Shown: piece after piece, positions 45,561 through 55,916 of the stretch
How positions within the stretch are numbered: position 1 is the first letter of the stretch
How the letters are laid out: every line of letters starts with the position of its first letter
Source: Symbiodinium natans
Taxonomy: Eukaryota > Sar > Dinophyceae > Suessiales > Symbiodiniaceae
Assembly (NCBI GenBank): GCA_905221605.1
Contig: CAJNDS010002338.1
Location: 186,372 to 250,371 of the forward strand
Reading direction: 5' to 3'
Length of the DNA: 64,000 nt
Notes under the pieces: model-generated
Databases searched by the model: none
Seen by the model: the letters and a program-made list of their open reading frames with translations, nothing else
Told to the model about the DNA's origin: nothing
Made by a program: the position numbers and the translations under genes

Positions 45561-48219
45561 CACGATTGCGCAAACTTTCGCGTGTGTAAAGCACAGGTGA
45601 AGATTCTTGAGATTTGTAGGGTTTAATCCCAACGAATTCGGCTCCAAATCTCTCTGAGCGGCATGGTCCAGCTTGGGATACCGGTGCTAGCTGCCAGCAA
45701 AGCGCACAGGCTGGCCTCCTCACAGGGCCGCTAGGGGCCCGAAAACGCTATGTGAAAGCATGCCCACGTATGCTAATTAAGCATGTCCAAGCATCAACGC
45801 TCATTTGGGTCGATGCCCTGCTCTCGAAGTTGAACATGCTTTTTGAAGATGCTTTTGAACCCTTAAAACCCCGAGGCCGCCTTCCATGCCACATCGGAAT
45901 CCTCCAGCGTGCCAGCATTGAGGCGGCCTAGGCTGAGCGAGGCAGCGAGGCAGCCTAGAACGTGAGGCAGGTCTCTACTGAGAGTTCGGTACGAAAGTCA
46001 GGTGTAGTTTGTGTCTGTGTTGCTGGGAATGGACCGGCATGATGAGCTGTGATCAGAACAGCACTAGAAACATCGAAAGGTCATGGCACAGAACACGTGA
46101 GCTGACTGTGCTGAGTACATGGACACGGACATGATGCCCAAGGTCCAAACGCACGCAAAATACCGGACTGCTTGTTCCTCGCTAAGAGCATACAGTCTTT
46201 AGCAGCGCTAGGCAGCAATGCTAAACTCTAAGCAGCCGACAAGCAAAAGCTCGAAGGTTCCAAAGCCTGTTGCGGGCTCACGCCAAGCCCTGAAGCCCCC
46301 TGAAGTCTTCAACCGAAAAACTCAAAAACCCCAAAAATGCCAAAAATCCCCCCCCAAAAAAAAACACACACACACAAAAATACTGTTCAACAACTTTGGA
46401 CCCCAAGCTGCACAAGGAGGCAAGCAAAAACCGACAGCTACAGATGCTTTAACTAGGTTGTCGGGCTGTAGGGGCAGCTGGACGCACAAAGTAAAGCAGA
46501 CAACTTCTGACAGGAAGACGGTTCAAGATGTGAGCTTCAAACAAAAAGCAGCAACCAAATTCACGCGGACAGCGTCCGACTGTAAGACACTCTTTGCCTG
46601 CCCCACGCCTGTTTGCTACAAAACAGCGCCTCATGGTCAAATTGTGGGCTGTCACGCAACCTTGGCCTCTGCATCCGAAATTGCTTTGGCGTTCTTGAAA
46701 ATGGCTCGAGCACACTGAGCGCACATGACATTTGTGATCTCTTGCAAAGCATTGCATAGCCAAAGGGAAAGTACTCTTCTCCGAGTCCACTTCCAGAAGC
46801 ATCTGCGTGGACGTGACTGGCTCTTTTATTTCTTCTTTCAGCTGGATTTCTCCGGGCTGCGTCTCGTGTGCTTTCAGCCGGATTTCTCCGGGCTGCGTTT
46901 CTTGTGAGTCAGTATCGTCGTATCGGAGTATCGTCTTTCAGGAACTGTTTAGCTACCAAATTTCAACATCTCTTCAGAGCCTTCCCGGCTTCCCACATCC
47001 AACAAATGCACCTGCTCTCCGCCCCCTCGGCATCGACGGGTGGCAAGGCCGGGAAGATCTCAGCCTCACAGTCACAGCGCCCTTAAAGCAGCGCAAGAAA
47101 TGTGGACCAGATGAGCAAAACGTGAGGGAGACTTTCAGCGACACAAAAGTTGAGTCAGGGTTTTCTGATTCGTTGTGTTTTGATTCTCGTCGTTTGTTAA
47201 AGGCAGCAGCTTTGTGGCCGTTGAGGTTGACAGGTGTTATTGTGTCCCCTCCTCTTGGAACGGCAACAGCGTCGGATACGCCCAACAGCTTCCACGAAGA
47301 ACTATTGGAAAGGCGGACTCTGCGAACACTGCTCGACTTATGCAGGCTGCAGGGGAATGTTCAGGCACTCTCCAGCACGTGCGCAGGATACTGGCAATGA
47401 CGACATGCACGGGGCACTGCATGGTGTAGGATACCGGTATAGAATGGCAGAGGTCACAGACTTCTGGGAGCCAATGCCGTGCCTTGTATGTCAGCAGATT
47501 GCCAATGCTGGCAAGCTCAGACAACCTGAGTCACACACAAGATCATGATTCAGCTGACATCCTGACTTTCTTATTGTTGTTGGCAGTCTCAGTGACTCAG
47601 GGTAAAGTCGGAAGTCTAGGAGCCTAAGACTCTAAGAAGCCCAAACTCAAACCCTCAGCCACCATCAGCCCCCATGCCCAGCTCTGGGAAGGCAGGGCCC
47701 GGTCGCGAGAAAAGTGCACAAAGCTTTCGAATACACTGGAAGTGCCGTACGCCGTACGCTATAGGAAGATGATGGGTGACAAGCCGACAAGCACAGCTGA
47801 GCACACGGCGGAGGGACTTTTGATGAGAGTAGCAACGTCAATGGGGACGGTGCCGCGCACTGGTACCTGTTTCACATGATTGTTAAAAAAAGCTCTAAAG
47901 ACTGCTAAAGAGTTGATGGAACCGGCAACGAGGCACTGGACATAGCGTGTCCTTGGAGGGGTGAGGGTAGCCGTGCTGACAACTCCCGACGCTGACAACT
48001 CCCGCGCACCAGGATTCCGGAACTACGTCGCGGCCGAGCTGTAGGGATCGGACCTGCGGCACAATTGCGGTCAGAGCGGTCAGAACTCCATCATGTTCAC
48101 AGCCCTCTCTCGTCCGAGTAGCTCCTGGTTGTTTCTGTTGGGTGTTTGTTTCAAACGTTTGTGTGGGGGGATTCTTGCGTGGTGGCCTTCTCTCCTGAAA
48201 CCAAGATAGCAAAGAAAAA
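45561..48219. other. Stretch without an assignable gene
   Basis: Overlapping frames of 60-197 codons exist on both strands with no family signal. A two-copy tandem repeat of about 36 bp (core GGATTTCTCCGGGCTGCGT) lies at 46843-46903 and a CACACACA/poly-A tract at about 46350-46380. Confidence 0.3.
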
Positions 48220-48536
48220 GAGAGGGAGAGAGAGAGAGAGAGCGAGCGAGAGAGAGTCAAGAAACATCGTTTTTGTGCCGCTTAGTGAAACTCTCCCCCG
48301 AACGTGCCTCTCTTCTCTGAGTCCCCCTTCTTGTTGTGTACTCTGGGTCTCGCGTGACTCGTCGGCGCCCCGCTTTTCTCTCTTTCTCTCTTTCTCTCTT
48401 TCTCTCTTTCTCTCTTTCTCTCTTTCTCTCTTTCTCTCTTTCTCTCTTTCTCTCTTTCTCTCTTTTCTCTCTTTTCTCTCTTTTCCCTCCCTTCTCTCTC
48501 TTCTCTCTCTTCTCTCTTTCCTCCCTCCCTCGTTTT
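48220..48536. repeat. GA tract followed by (TTTCTCTC)n microsatellite
   Basis: A purine GAGAGAGAG tract (about 48222-48257) is followed 110 bp later by a pyrimidine tract of fourteen or so TTTCTCTC units (about 48372-48535) that changes to TTTTCTCTC and TTCTCTCTC at its end. The two tracts are complementary in type and could pair. Confidence 0.9.
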
Positions 48537-50576
48537 CTTTTTTGGTCTCTGCGGCCATGCAGTGAGAGTTGTCTAGTGTTCTTCTTTTTGTTTTTCTTTT
48601 GTTTCCTGTGCTCTCCACTCACAGTCACACTGCACCACTGCACTCCGTCGGCCTCGCAGGAGCCTGCTGAGCCCAGCGCAAAACCTTCCGGCGCCTGGGC
48701 TCAGACCATTGGGGGACGGGGGGGTGAGTGGGGGGGGGGGGGGGGGGAGGACCATGACATCAAAACAAAAAAGATGCGGCTCTGTGCAGGGGTTGAATTG
48801 AGTCGGGGGGGGGGGTCCTCAGGTCCTATGCATTGAAAAACCTGGCTGAAGCGAACCACTGATCTCTAAAACAGCGAGAACAACCCCCCATAAGCCCCAA
48901 ACTTCCGATAAACTTCTAGAAACCGGCAGCCAGATAACCGCCCGAGCAGTTGCACCATGCACCATTCAAGCTTCAAGCACCGAAGGCAAGGTTGCGGTTG
49001 AATAGCGTGAATAGCTGAAACCAAGCTGAACTTTACGGCGGCGCAGCTGTGTCTACTCAAGGAGCTTCACGGCCCAACGGCATTTTGACACGAAACTCTA
49101 CACTAGATGATCTAGATGACACTAAACTTTACTAGGTCGCAGTAGCAGGAATCTCACGTCTCGCTCTGAACATCCGCGGATCTCCGTGCCTCCACGGTCA
49201 CTTCCAAGCGCTCGCCCAAGGAGCCTCTGCAGGAGGCACTGCAGGATCCACACCCACTCAACTGTTGGCCGCCTAAACCTCCGCCCTTTTTCCACCCTTT
49301 CTCTCCCTTTCAGACCTTTCACTTTTTTCCATTCATGGCTTTGGTGGGGGGTCCACAAGGCCACCGCCGCCTTTAACAGAGCGGGCAAAGGGGCTGCAGC
49401 ACTGCTGTAGGTGCTGGAACAAAAGGCGTGAACATGGGAGCCCGAAATTTGGCCCTAAACTGCCTGTCTCGAAGGGGATTGCAAACTCCACGCGCAGGGA
49501 CACCAGAGAAGCGCCCTGGGGGAGCAAGAAGGACCTCAAGAGAAAAAACTAAGGCTTTGCGGCTTTGGGGTTTTGCGGCTTTGGGGCCTGTGGGGCCTTT
49601 GGAGCCTTGGGGCCTTCGGGCCTTGCGGCCTTGGGATGGTTCAGGGCAAAAATCAAAGCTTCAAAAGCTTGCTGACGGCTTTCAGATTTTGGATGGCTTT
49701 CAGATGGCTTACCGGGTTTCAGAACGATGGCTTGTCACGTCAGAAACAATTGCGGCAGCTCACTGGATGCTCCTAGACAACCGTTTGCAACATGTCGCAC
49801 ACCGAGCCGCTGCGTCAGGTACGCATCCCCGAGGGCACGAAAAGGGTAAAGAGTCCTTATTCAAGTGCCCAAGAAACAGGAGCCACGCAATGAGCCACTC
49901 AGAGAATCGCAGGGCATCACTCTGAGCACAGCGTTTCTTAGATGGGATCAGTGCGCAGTCCGAGTGCTCAGTCTCCCTTTGAGTGGGGCTCCCATTGAGA
50001 ATCATTGAAAGCCCAGGAACGTATCCTGGAGCTTTGGCACGAGTGGGAAGCCTCTTCAAAGGGCGGGGGCGTCGCAGAGGTGTGTGGAGTCTACCTGGTC
50101 TAGCCCATGGTGTTTGCGATGCACTGCAAACCACTGTGTTCCAGTCCTGCTGCGTCCACACAGCGAAGCACTTAACTCTTTGACTCAGCTTTTGCTCGTG
50201 AGCGTGCAGTGCGGTGCGACGAATACGGTCAAGCACCGACAGCGGAAGCACGGCACAGCAGTTTGGCTGGTCCCTTAGATTGGGCTTTCGATGGCTTTGG
50301 GGTACGCAGGACAACCTCGGACAACGGCCCACTTTGCCAAACTCTCACTGTATCATGAACATACTGGGAACTCCCTGCCGTCCAGGCTTCGCCGTCTGGG
50401 GTGATTACAGTAGGGGAGCTCTAGGACTCCTGTGCACACGTTGCCACTTCGCCCCTTGACTGCCCCAAAGGCTTTGCTGAGAAGCCCTGAAGCGCAGCTC
50501 TGCACCGCAGCGCCAATGGTCCATTTCTCCCGCGCTCTGCTTCCCTGTTTCTGGCATCCCCGCTCTTAGCGCTCAG
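48537..50576. other. Stretch without an assignable gene
   Basis: An 18 bp poly-G run lies at about 48730-48747. A short GGCCTTGGGGCCTTCGGGCC degenerate repeat occurs near 49555-49640. The minus-strand 190-codon frame at 49760-50332 and the plus-strand 165-codon frame at 49428-49925 have no supporting motif. Confidence 0.3.
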
Positions 50577-50645
50577 AGGGCCGCGATGCCAAGTGGAGCT
50601 CCACAGTGGAGCCCACTGCCAAGCGCCACTTGGCATCGCGGCCCT
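50577..50645. repeat. Perfect 20 bp inverted repeat with nested palindrome
   Basis: AGGGCCGCGATGCCAAGTGG at 50577-50596 is exactly complementary to 50626-50645. The 29 bp between them contain a second palindrome, GCTCCAC-A-GTGGAGC. The whole could fold into a long hairpin or mark the core of a MITE-like element. Confidence 0.9.
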
Positions 50646-53510
50646 GGACACGGAAACAATATGAACGAGGTGCGGCTCCTTGCTCTGCGCGCGGTTCCCA
50701 TGCTGCTCGCCATTCCAAAGGGACGCCTTTCAACCTGCGCCCGAATGAGGCTTGCCGTGGCTTGGTGAGGTGCGAAAGTGCGAGCGAGCCCAATTGCTCC
50801 GTTCTCAGAGCCAACGGTAACCAGCGAATCAGCGGCTCTTCGCAGCTCTTGGGCTGCCATTGATAACCCCGGAGAATTGTTGCAAGGCGCGGCCCATGTT
50901 TCTTGAATGTTGCGGAGAGGATGGGCCGAGATCTCTGTGCTCTTTATTGCTGTTTCGGCTATTTTGCGTCACATCATGTTACGTGTTCTATCTGACCTGA
51001 CTCTCTGCCCCTGATTGCTTCTGGAGGAGCACCTTGGGAACTTTTGGGATGGCTGCGGATAGCTGTGGATAGCTTTGCTGTGCTGCCAAGGCTGCCTTAA
51101 GGCTTCGCCGTGCCTCCTGAGAATTCTTGACAAGCTCCAAAAAAATCCTTTGAGCTTGAATCTGATGTCTCAGTGCTGTGGCGACGCGTGCCTTGGCCAT
51201 CCCCAACGTACAGCAGCTTCGTTGTGGCGACAGACTTTGCCCAGACCTGGAAGGCTCAGGATTTTTCAGTACGTTTCAGGATGATTCAGGGCTTCGGGGC
51301 CCGCTGCGCGATGCAACTCTATGCAACTCTGTAGTCTGCTTGCAACACCACAGCCTCGAGCTGCCAAATATTCTGTTCACCTGAGCTGCTTCGAGCAAGA
51401 TGCCATAAGGCCACAACAAACCCCATGTCTGACGTGCTTTGGCCAACAAGCGAGATGTTCTGCAATGTCGGGTGCCAGGTTGACAAATCAAAACTTGGTG
51501 CGACAGGAGTCCCAAAACCCCTCGCCTCTCACCTCTCGCACCCTAAAGCGAGCAGGTTTTGGATGTTTTGAGGTCTTCAATGTAGCACGAGGCGAGAGAA
51601 ATTTTTGAGTTGGTGCCTCAAGACACTTCCAAACGTGCTACTCGCAGTTAGTCGTCTGTTGTTGGAGCAGGTGACCGCACGGAAGTTCCAACAGTGTTGA
51701 AGGTGTAGATGTCTTGTCCAGCGGAACAAAGTAAAAGTTGTCTGGAAAAAGAACCCCGAAAGCGTTAGGGCACATGGCCCACTACACCACTACACACACT
51801 TTGAAGTAAGGACCAGATAACTGAAACACATTGGGTGGTGATTCGGCAAGGGGGAAAACGGCTGAGTCGTGAATTCTCTGGGGTGTGGAACATTACAGAA
51901 TGTTTCGGAACGTGACGAGCTTGCAAGCACAAAAAGCGCTCGAAGGTCTCTTGGGCCTCCGGACTGGGTGGTTCCACGATGGGGCTCTGCGCGGTTACCG
52001 CGAAGACGTAGCTGCGCTGGCCTGCGCAAAAAGCATTCAGCGAATTGAAGTTTGAAACTTCTTAAGCAAAAACAACATACTCGACATTTATATAAAGCAC
52101 TGATTGAAAAAACAGATCGTAGCATCTTGGGTTTTGCTTGTCGTCTCAGTTTCGAGGTTTTTGTTGGAAGACGTTGGGAGAGTTCTCTGAGCAGCTCAGC
52201 GCGCCTCGGAGCGCGCCCGGGAGTGAGACCCGGACCTCCGGCCCCGAGGCTCCCAAGGCCAGCGAGCAGCCTCGGCAATATGAGAGAGGCGATTTAGGGA
52301 TAATTAAGCCTAATTAAGGTTATTTCGGGGGGAACCTCTCGGGCGGGGTGGTGTGGGGTGTTAGCAGTTTAGGGTAGGGGTAGGTTTTTGGGAGAGGTCG
52401 GGACGTCTTTCTCTTTGGAAAGGGGCGGGCTCTGCGAGATGTCAGAGCTTCGGGCCCCGGCCGGCAAATGGTGGGAGCGGAATGGCCAGCTGCGGCCATG
52501 GTGCTTCACCTACCATAAACTGCTGAAGGTCCGAAGGCTGCAGACTCAACGAGGTACAGGCCTAAACGGGCTTCGGGGGCTTTGCCCGGAGAAACGAACA
52601 GCCTGGAATCTGAGGGCTGCGAAAAATCCAAAGCGCAACAAAAGGACCCACCCCCCATTGCCAGCTGGATTCTGCGCCGCAGCCTCAAGCCCACCAGCAT
52701 TGCCCAACATTGCACACTGCCTCGTACCCCCATCTCCCGGAACAGTCCAGGGTGACGAAAACTCCAAAACTCGAAGGCCATGGGGAGCTCACCCAAAAAC
52801 AACACTCTTTGGGGCAATTCTGGCTGCCTTGGCCTTGTAAGCCTCCCTCCCGTGCCTTGGACTTCGGCCCAGGCCCTGGACAGTGCTGCAAGCAGCGCCG
52901 TAGGAAGTGCGGAGCGCCCCTCCTGTTTCTCAGTTCTCTGAGGCTCAAAACATCTCAGAACTTCACTTCGCTTCACTTCGCTTCACTTCACTTCGCTTCA
53001 CGTCGCTTCCTTTGCCAACTCTTGCAGCCTTGCAGGGCCTTTGGGGGAGGAATGCCAAGGCCCCAAAGCAGCCTCGCACCGCGGCCGAAACAACAGCCGG
53101 CCTTTTGTGCTGCGTCGAAATGCTCACAGGTGCCGTTCTCCGGGAGGAGGAAGGAAACCGGTGCGCGGAGCCGCCTGGGATTTGCATTGGATGCAGAGAG
53201 ATTCCTTTACTGGTTTTGGTTGGCCCTAATGTGGGGTTGGGCGATTCAGGGTGCAAGCAGGGCAAATGGAGGAACTAAAGACCCCCCCCCAGTCTCAGTT
53301 GCAATGAGCCGACGAAGATTCCGAAGATTCCGGCCAGAAAAATGACCCCAAAACACCCCCAAACTCCCAAGTGCTTCCCCGTCTTGACACTCATCCACCG
53401 AAAGCATCCTAATGCTAGCCGCAACGCAGCTCCCACGAGGCCCACAACGGCGTGTCGCTGCCGAACATCACGAGGACAGCAGCGGCCTCCCCGGACAGTG
53501 AGGGTGTCGG
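50646..53510. other. Stretch without an assignable gene
   Basis: Some minus-strand segments look weakly coding (near 52130-52290, ELLRELSQRLPTKTSKLRRQ). At 52955-53009 there is a 10 bp tandem tract, CTTCACTTCG. No family motif or complete frame was found. Confidence 0.3.
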
Positions 53511-54245
53511 ATGGTTCTGTGCTCTGTTTGTTCGTGCTCGCTCAGCAGCCGGATGGGCCTCGCCATGCTGAATCGAGACCCTGAACTTACCCTTGAACAC
53601 GTCTTAAACCTGTACTTTACAGCAAGGGTGCAAAGGCCGGAGGGAATGCTGATGCGCAGAATGCGATCCCAGCCGCCCGGTCTCCGAGCGGTCGTGCCGG
53701 TTCTGTCCGGAGCGCTAGGAACCTCGACTCGGGATCATCTGGAATCGAATGCAAAATGGTGGCTGAGCATCTACGAGCGCAGAAGCATCAAGACGCTTCT
53801 CGAAGCCAATGGAATCACAATGCCAGCAATGCCATCAATGCCACGGCACGGCAGGCGCCCTGCCGCAAAGGCAAAACCAGGAGCAGAGCCTGCATCAAGC
53901 CTTGGCAAAAAAGTCAAGAGTGCAACCACAGCACCGACTCCTAGACCCGGAAAACTTTCGAATGCGCGGGAGCAAGTTCGACATGACATGGACTCACAAT
54001 ACCCAAGCAAGGCTGTGAGCAATTGCAAGCCGTTAGCAGGCTTAGCGCCATGTGCTGCAAGCTTGCTTGCCAAGGACTACTGGCCATACCGAAAACTTCC
54101 TAGGCAACAAAACGAGGACGGGGTACTGGTAGCAAAGCTTCGGGGTGTCTCATTCTCTCCGGATCACGGCTCTCCCGCGGCGAAGGTCTGTAGCTCGAAG
54201 GGCCGCGAGGCATTCGCCTGGCGAACAGGGACAAAAGGGAGATAG
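53511..54245 (+). CDS. Uninterrupted 244-codon ORF, unknown protein
   Basis: This is the longest frame of the window that is not built on a repeat. An in-frame TGA lies 12 bases before the ATG and the frame ends at TAG, so it could be a complete intronless gene. The first half has helical, mixed-charge sequence (NRDPELTLEHVLNLYFTARV; AKWWLSIYERRSIKTLLEAN); the middle is lysine/alanine/proline-rich (RRPAAKAKPGAEPASSLGKK), and the C-terminal third is again mixed (LLAKDYWPYRKLPRQQNEDG). I recognise no family. The lack of introns beside genes with 15-20 introns suggests a retrocopy or a mobile-element protein. The second Met (residue 15) is an alternative start. A compound microsatellite begins 40 bp after the stop. 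Confidence 0.5.
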   Translation: MVLCSVCSCSLSSRMGLAMLNRDPELTLEHVLNLYFTARVQRPEGMLMRRMRSQPPGLRAVVPVLSGALGTSTRDHLESNAKWWLSIYERRSIKTLLEANGITMPAMPSMPRHGRRPAAKAKPGAEPASSLGKKVKSATTAPTPRPGKLSNAREQVRHDMDSQYPSKAVSNCKPLAGLAPCAASLLAKDYWPYRKLPRQQNEDGVLVAKLRGVSFSPDHGSPAAKVCSSKGREAFAWRTGTKGR

Positions 54246-54280
54246 AGCGACACAGATCGTAAAGGAGTATGTCGAGAAAA

Positions 54281-54440
54281 AAACACACACACACACACAC
54301 ACACATTACAACAGAGAGAGAGAGAGAGATAGATAGATAGATAGATACATATATATATATATGTATACACATACATACATGCACGCATGCATGCATGCAT
54401 ACATGCATGTGTGTATGTGTGTATGTGTTGATATGTTGCA
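54281..54440. repeat. Compound microsatellite
   Basis: Successive (AC)n, (AG)n, (GATA)n, (TA)n, (CATG)n-like and GTGTATGT tracts occupy 160 bp. Confidence 0.95.
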
Positions 54441-54559
54441 CGTTTTGATTTTTGTATATCTATTTGTCAAATTCATCGATGTACCTACTTGTAAAGAATA
54501 TAGGGATGATATGATATGACATGATATGCATGATGCATGTAATAAGCAGATGTACGCAC

Positions 54560-54699
54560 CTTCCCACGCTGTAACTCGTCGGGGCCTCCTGGGGGTTCTC
54601 TGGGTTAGCCACGGCCACCCGGAAGTTGTAGGACACACCTTGGTCGACGGGAGAATGCTCCAATGATGTTTTTCGCATGCTCCCGTCCAAAACCCTCAA
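54560..54699 (-). CDS. Fibronectin type III-like exon
   Basis: The segment VSYNFRVAVANPENPQEAP followed by TSYSV has the Y-x-F-R-V-x-A-x-N pattern that ends a fibronectin type III domain, and it stops at a GGAAG-GTGCGT donor at 54559. The preceding residues (TSLEHSPVDQG) suit the upstream strand, but an AG-G acceptor just before GVSYN would shorten the exon. This is one exon of a larger minus-strand gene whose other exons I could not join; it may or may not belong with the membrane-protein exons at 54.9-55.9 kb. Confidence 0.4.
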
Positions 54700-54904
54700 A
54701 GCCCCAAACCTTCAAATTCAATTCCTGCGGATGCCTCCAAGCCTGAAACCGGTGACTTGGGGATTCGGATTCTCTCCTAACTTTTGCTGCGCACGTTCGC
54801 AACCCATACAGACCGGCTTCGTCTGTTTGAACGTGTTGCTCTGTGGGCCCAACGTCTTTGGCAACGTGGTGTGAAACCCATATGTTAAATAGCAGCTAGC
54901 ATCC

Positions 54905-55120
54905 CTTAAGCAAGTACATGCGACAGGCTGAAGGCACAAGGCGATAGTTCACAGCCTGGTACAAAGGCATCACTGCCAAGGCGATGAAGTACAAGCGAGG
55001 AAGGCAAGCATGGAGCTTCGACTGAACATCGTCCCTGAGCTGCTGCAAGGGCTTCCTGCCCGTGCCCTTCAGAAGCATGAGCAGCGCCAGCAGTGCTAGG
55101 ACCGCAAAGACGTTGAAAGT
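54905..55120 (-). CDS. Mpv17/PMP22-like membrane segment (exon)
   Basis: The frame opens with a strongly hydrophobic helix (NVFAVLALLALLMLL), continues with a basic amphipathic stretch, and then gives YFIALAVMPLYQAVNYRLVP followed by SACRMYL. The P-x-x-Q-x-x-N-(Y/F)-x-x-V-P-x-x-x-R arrangement is the hallmark of the C-terminal part of Mpv17/PMP22 family proteins (normally with W before P). Those are four-helix proteins of peroxisomal or mitochondrial inner membranes. Exon ends are uncertain: the acceptor is not AG-G. The next C-terminal segment of the family was not found. Confidence 0.4.
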
Positions 55121-55249
55121 CTTCAGTGAGGTTGTGGCTATATGTGGCTATCATGTTGCAATCAAGATAGACCGGCGCGATCGTGACGAAGGCATAACGC
55201 AAAGACGCAGAGCTCACCCAGAAGAGTTTTCACAGGTCAAATCGGAAAC

Positions 55250-55460
55250 CTCCCAGCCAACTGCGCCGCGCTGTGAGCAATGAAGAATGTGCCCCAGGAA
55301 ACTGCAACGCTGCGTGCGAAAGCGCCCGACATTTCTGCGACCTGTCTGGCCCTCTGCACGTGACGGGACATTAGCTTGGGGACCAAACGGACCTGCACCG
55401 ACCATAGAAGCAGGGCAGCCGCGATCTTGGCTGTTCTGACACTGTTCTTTTCGCTACGAG
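55250..55460 (-). CDS. Exon of an unidentified membrane-associated protein
   Basis: The frame reads SVRTAKIAAALLLWSVQVRL, then a basic stretch and VAEMSGAFARSVAVSWGTFF followed by IAHSAAQLAGR, ending at an AG-GT donor. Two hydrophobic helices separated by basic residues suggest a membrane protein. It sits on the same strand as, and 130 bp upstream of, the Mpv17-like segment, so it may be part of the same gene, but the phases do not join directly. Confidence 0.35.
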
Positions 55461-55764
55461 TAAATCAGAATCTGGTACCACATAACGGGCAATAGGGCGC
55501 GTGACAAACGTTGGTCAGCATGCCAACGGAAGTTCGTCTGAAATCTGAAGCCGCAACCGACAGCATGGGGTTGGGGTACGAACCCTCCCACACAAGAGCA
55601 TTTTTGTTTTCATTGTGTGGGGTGTTGTAATGGCATGGGTATCCTACGCGGGCCTACGCTGGAGCCAACGAGTTACATGAAGCATGCAGCATGCGCACAC
55701 ACAAGCAAGCAAACAGCAAACAAAAAAGGTGGGCGTCTCTTGTTGAGGTGGTAAGAGGTTCTTA

Positions 55765-55916
55765 GATTGCGCAATGCGGCGGCGCCTGCTTGCAGGCGGC
55801 TTGTGGCCAAGCGCAGCTCCCCCACCTGCCGAGCCAGCGCAGCGAAGGTGCTTTCGTTTCCGGGGGATGCCCAGTGCGGGAAAACAAAATACCGATAAGT
55901 AGTCTCTTTCCAAGGC
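55765..55916 (-). CDS. Exon with a coiled-coil-like segment, unknown protein
   Basis: After AATAG-G the frame gives PWKETTYRYFVFPHWASPGN then STFAALARQVGELRLATSRL, an amphipathic helix. Codon use is good. The 3' limit is not clear. Unknown family; same strand as the neighbouring exons. Confidence 0.35.
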
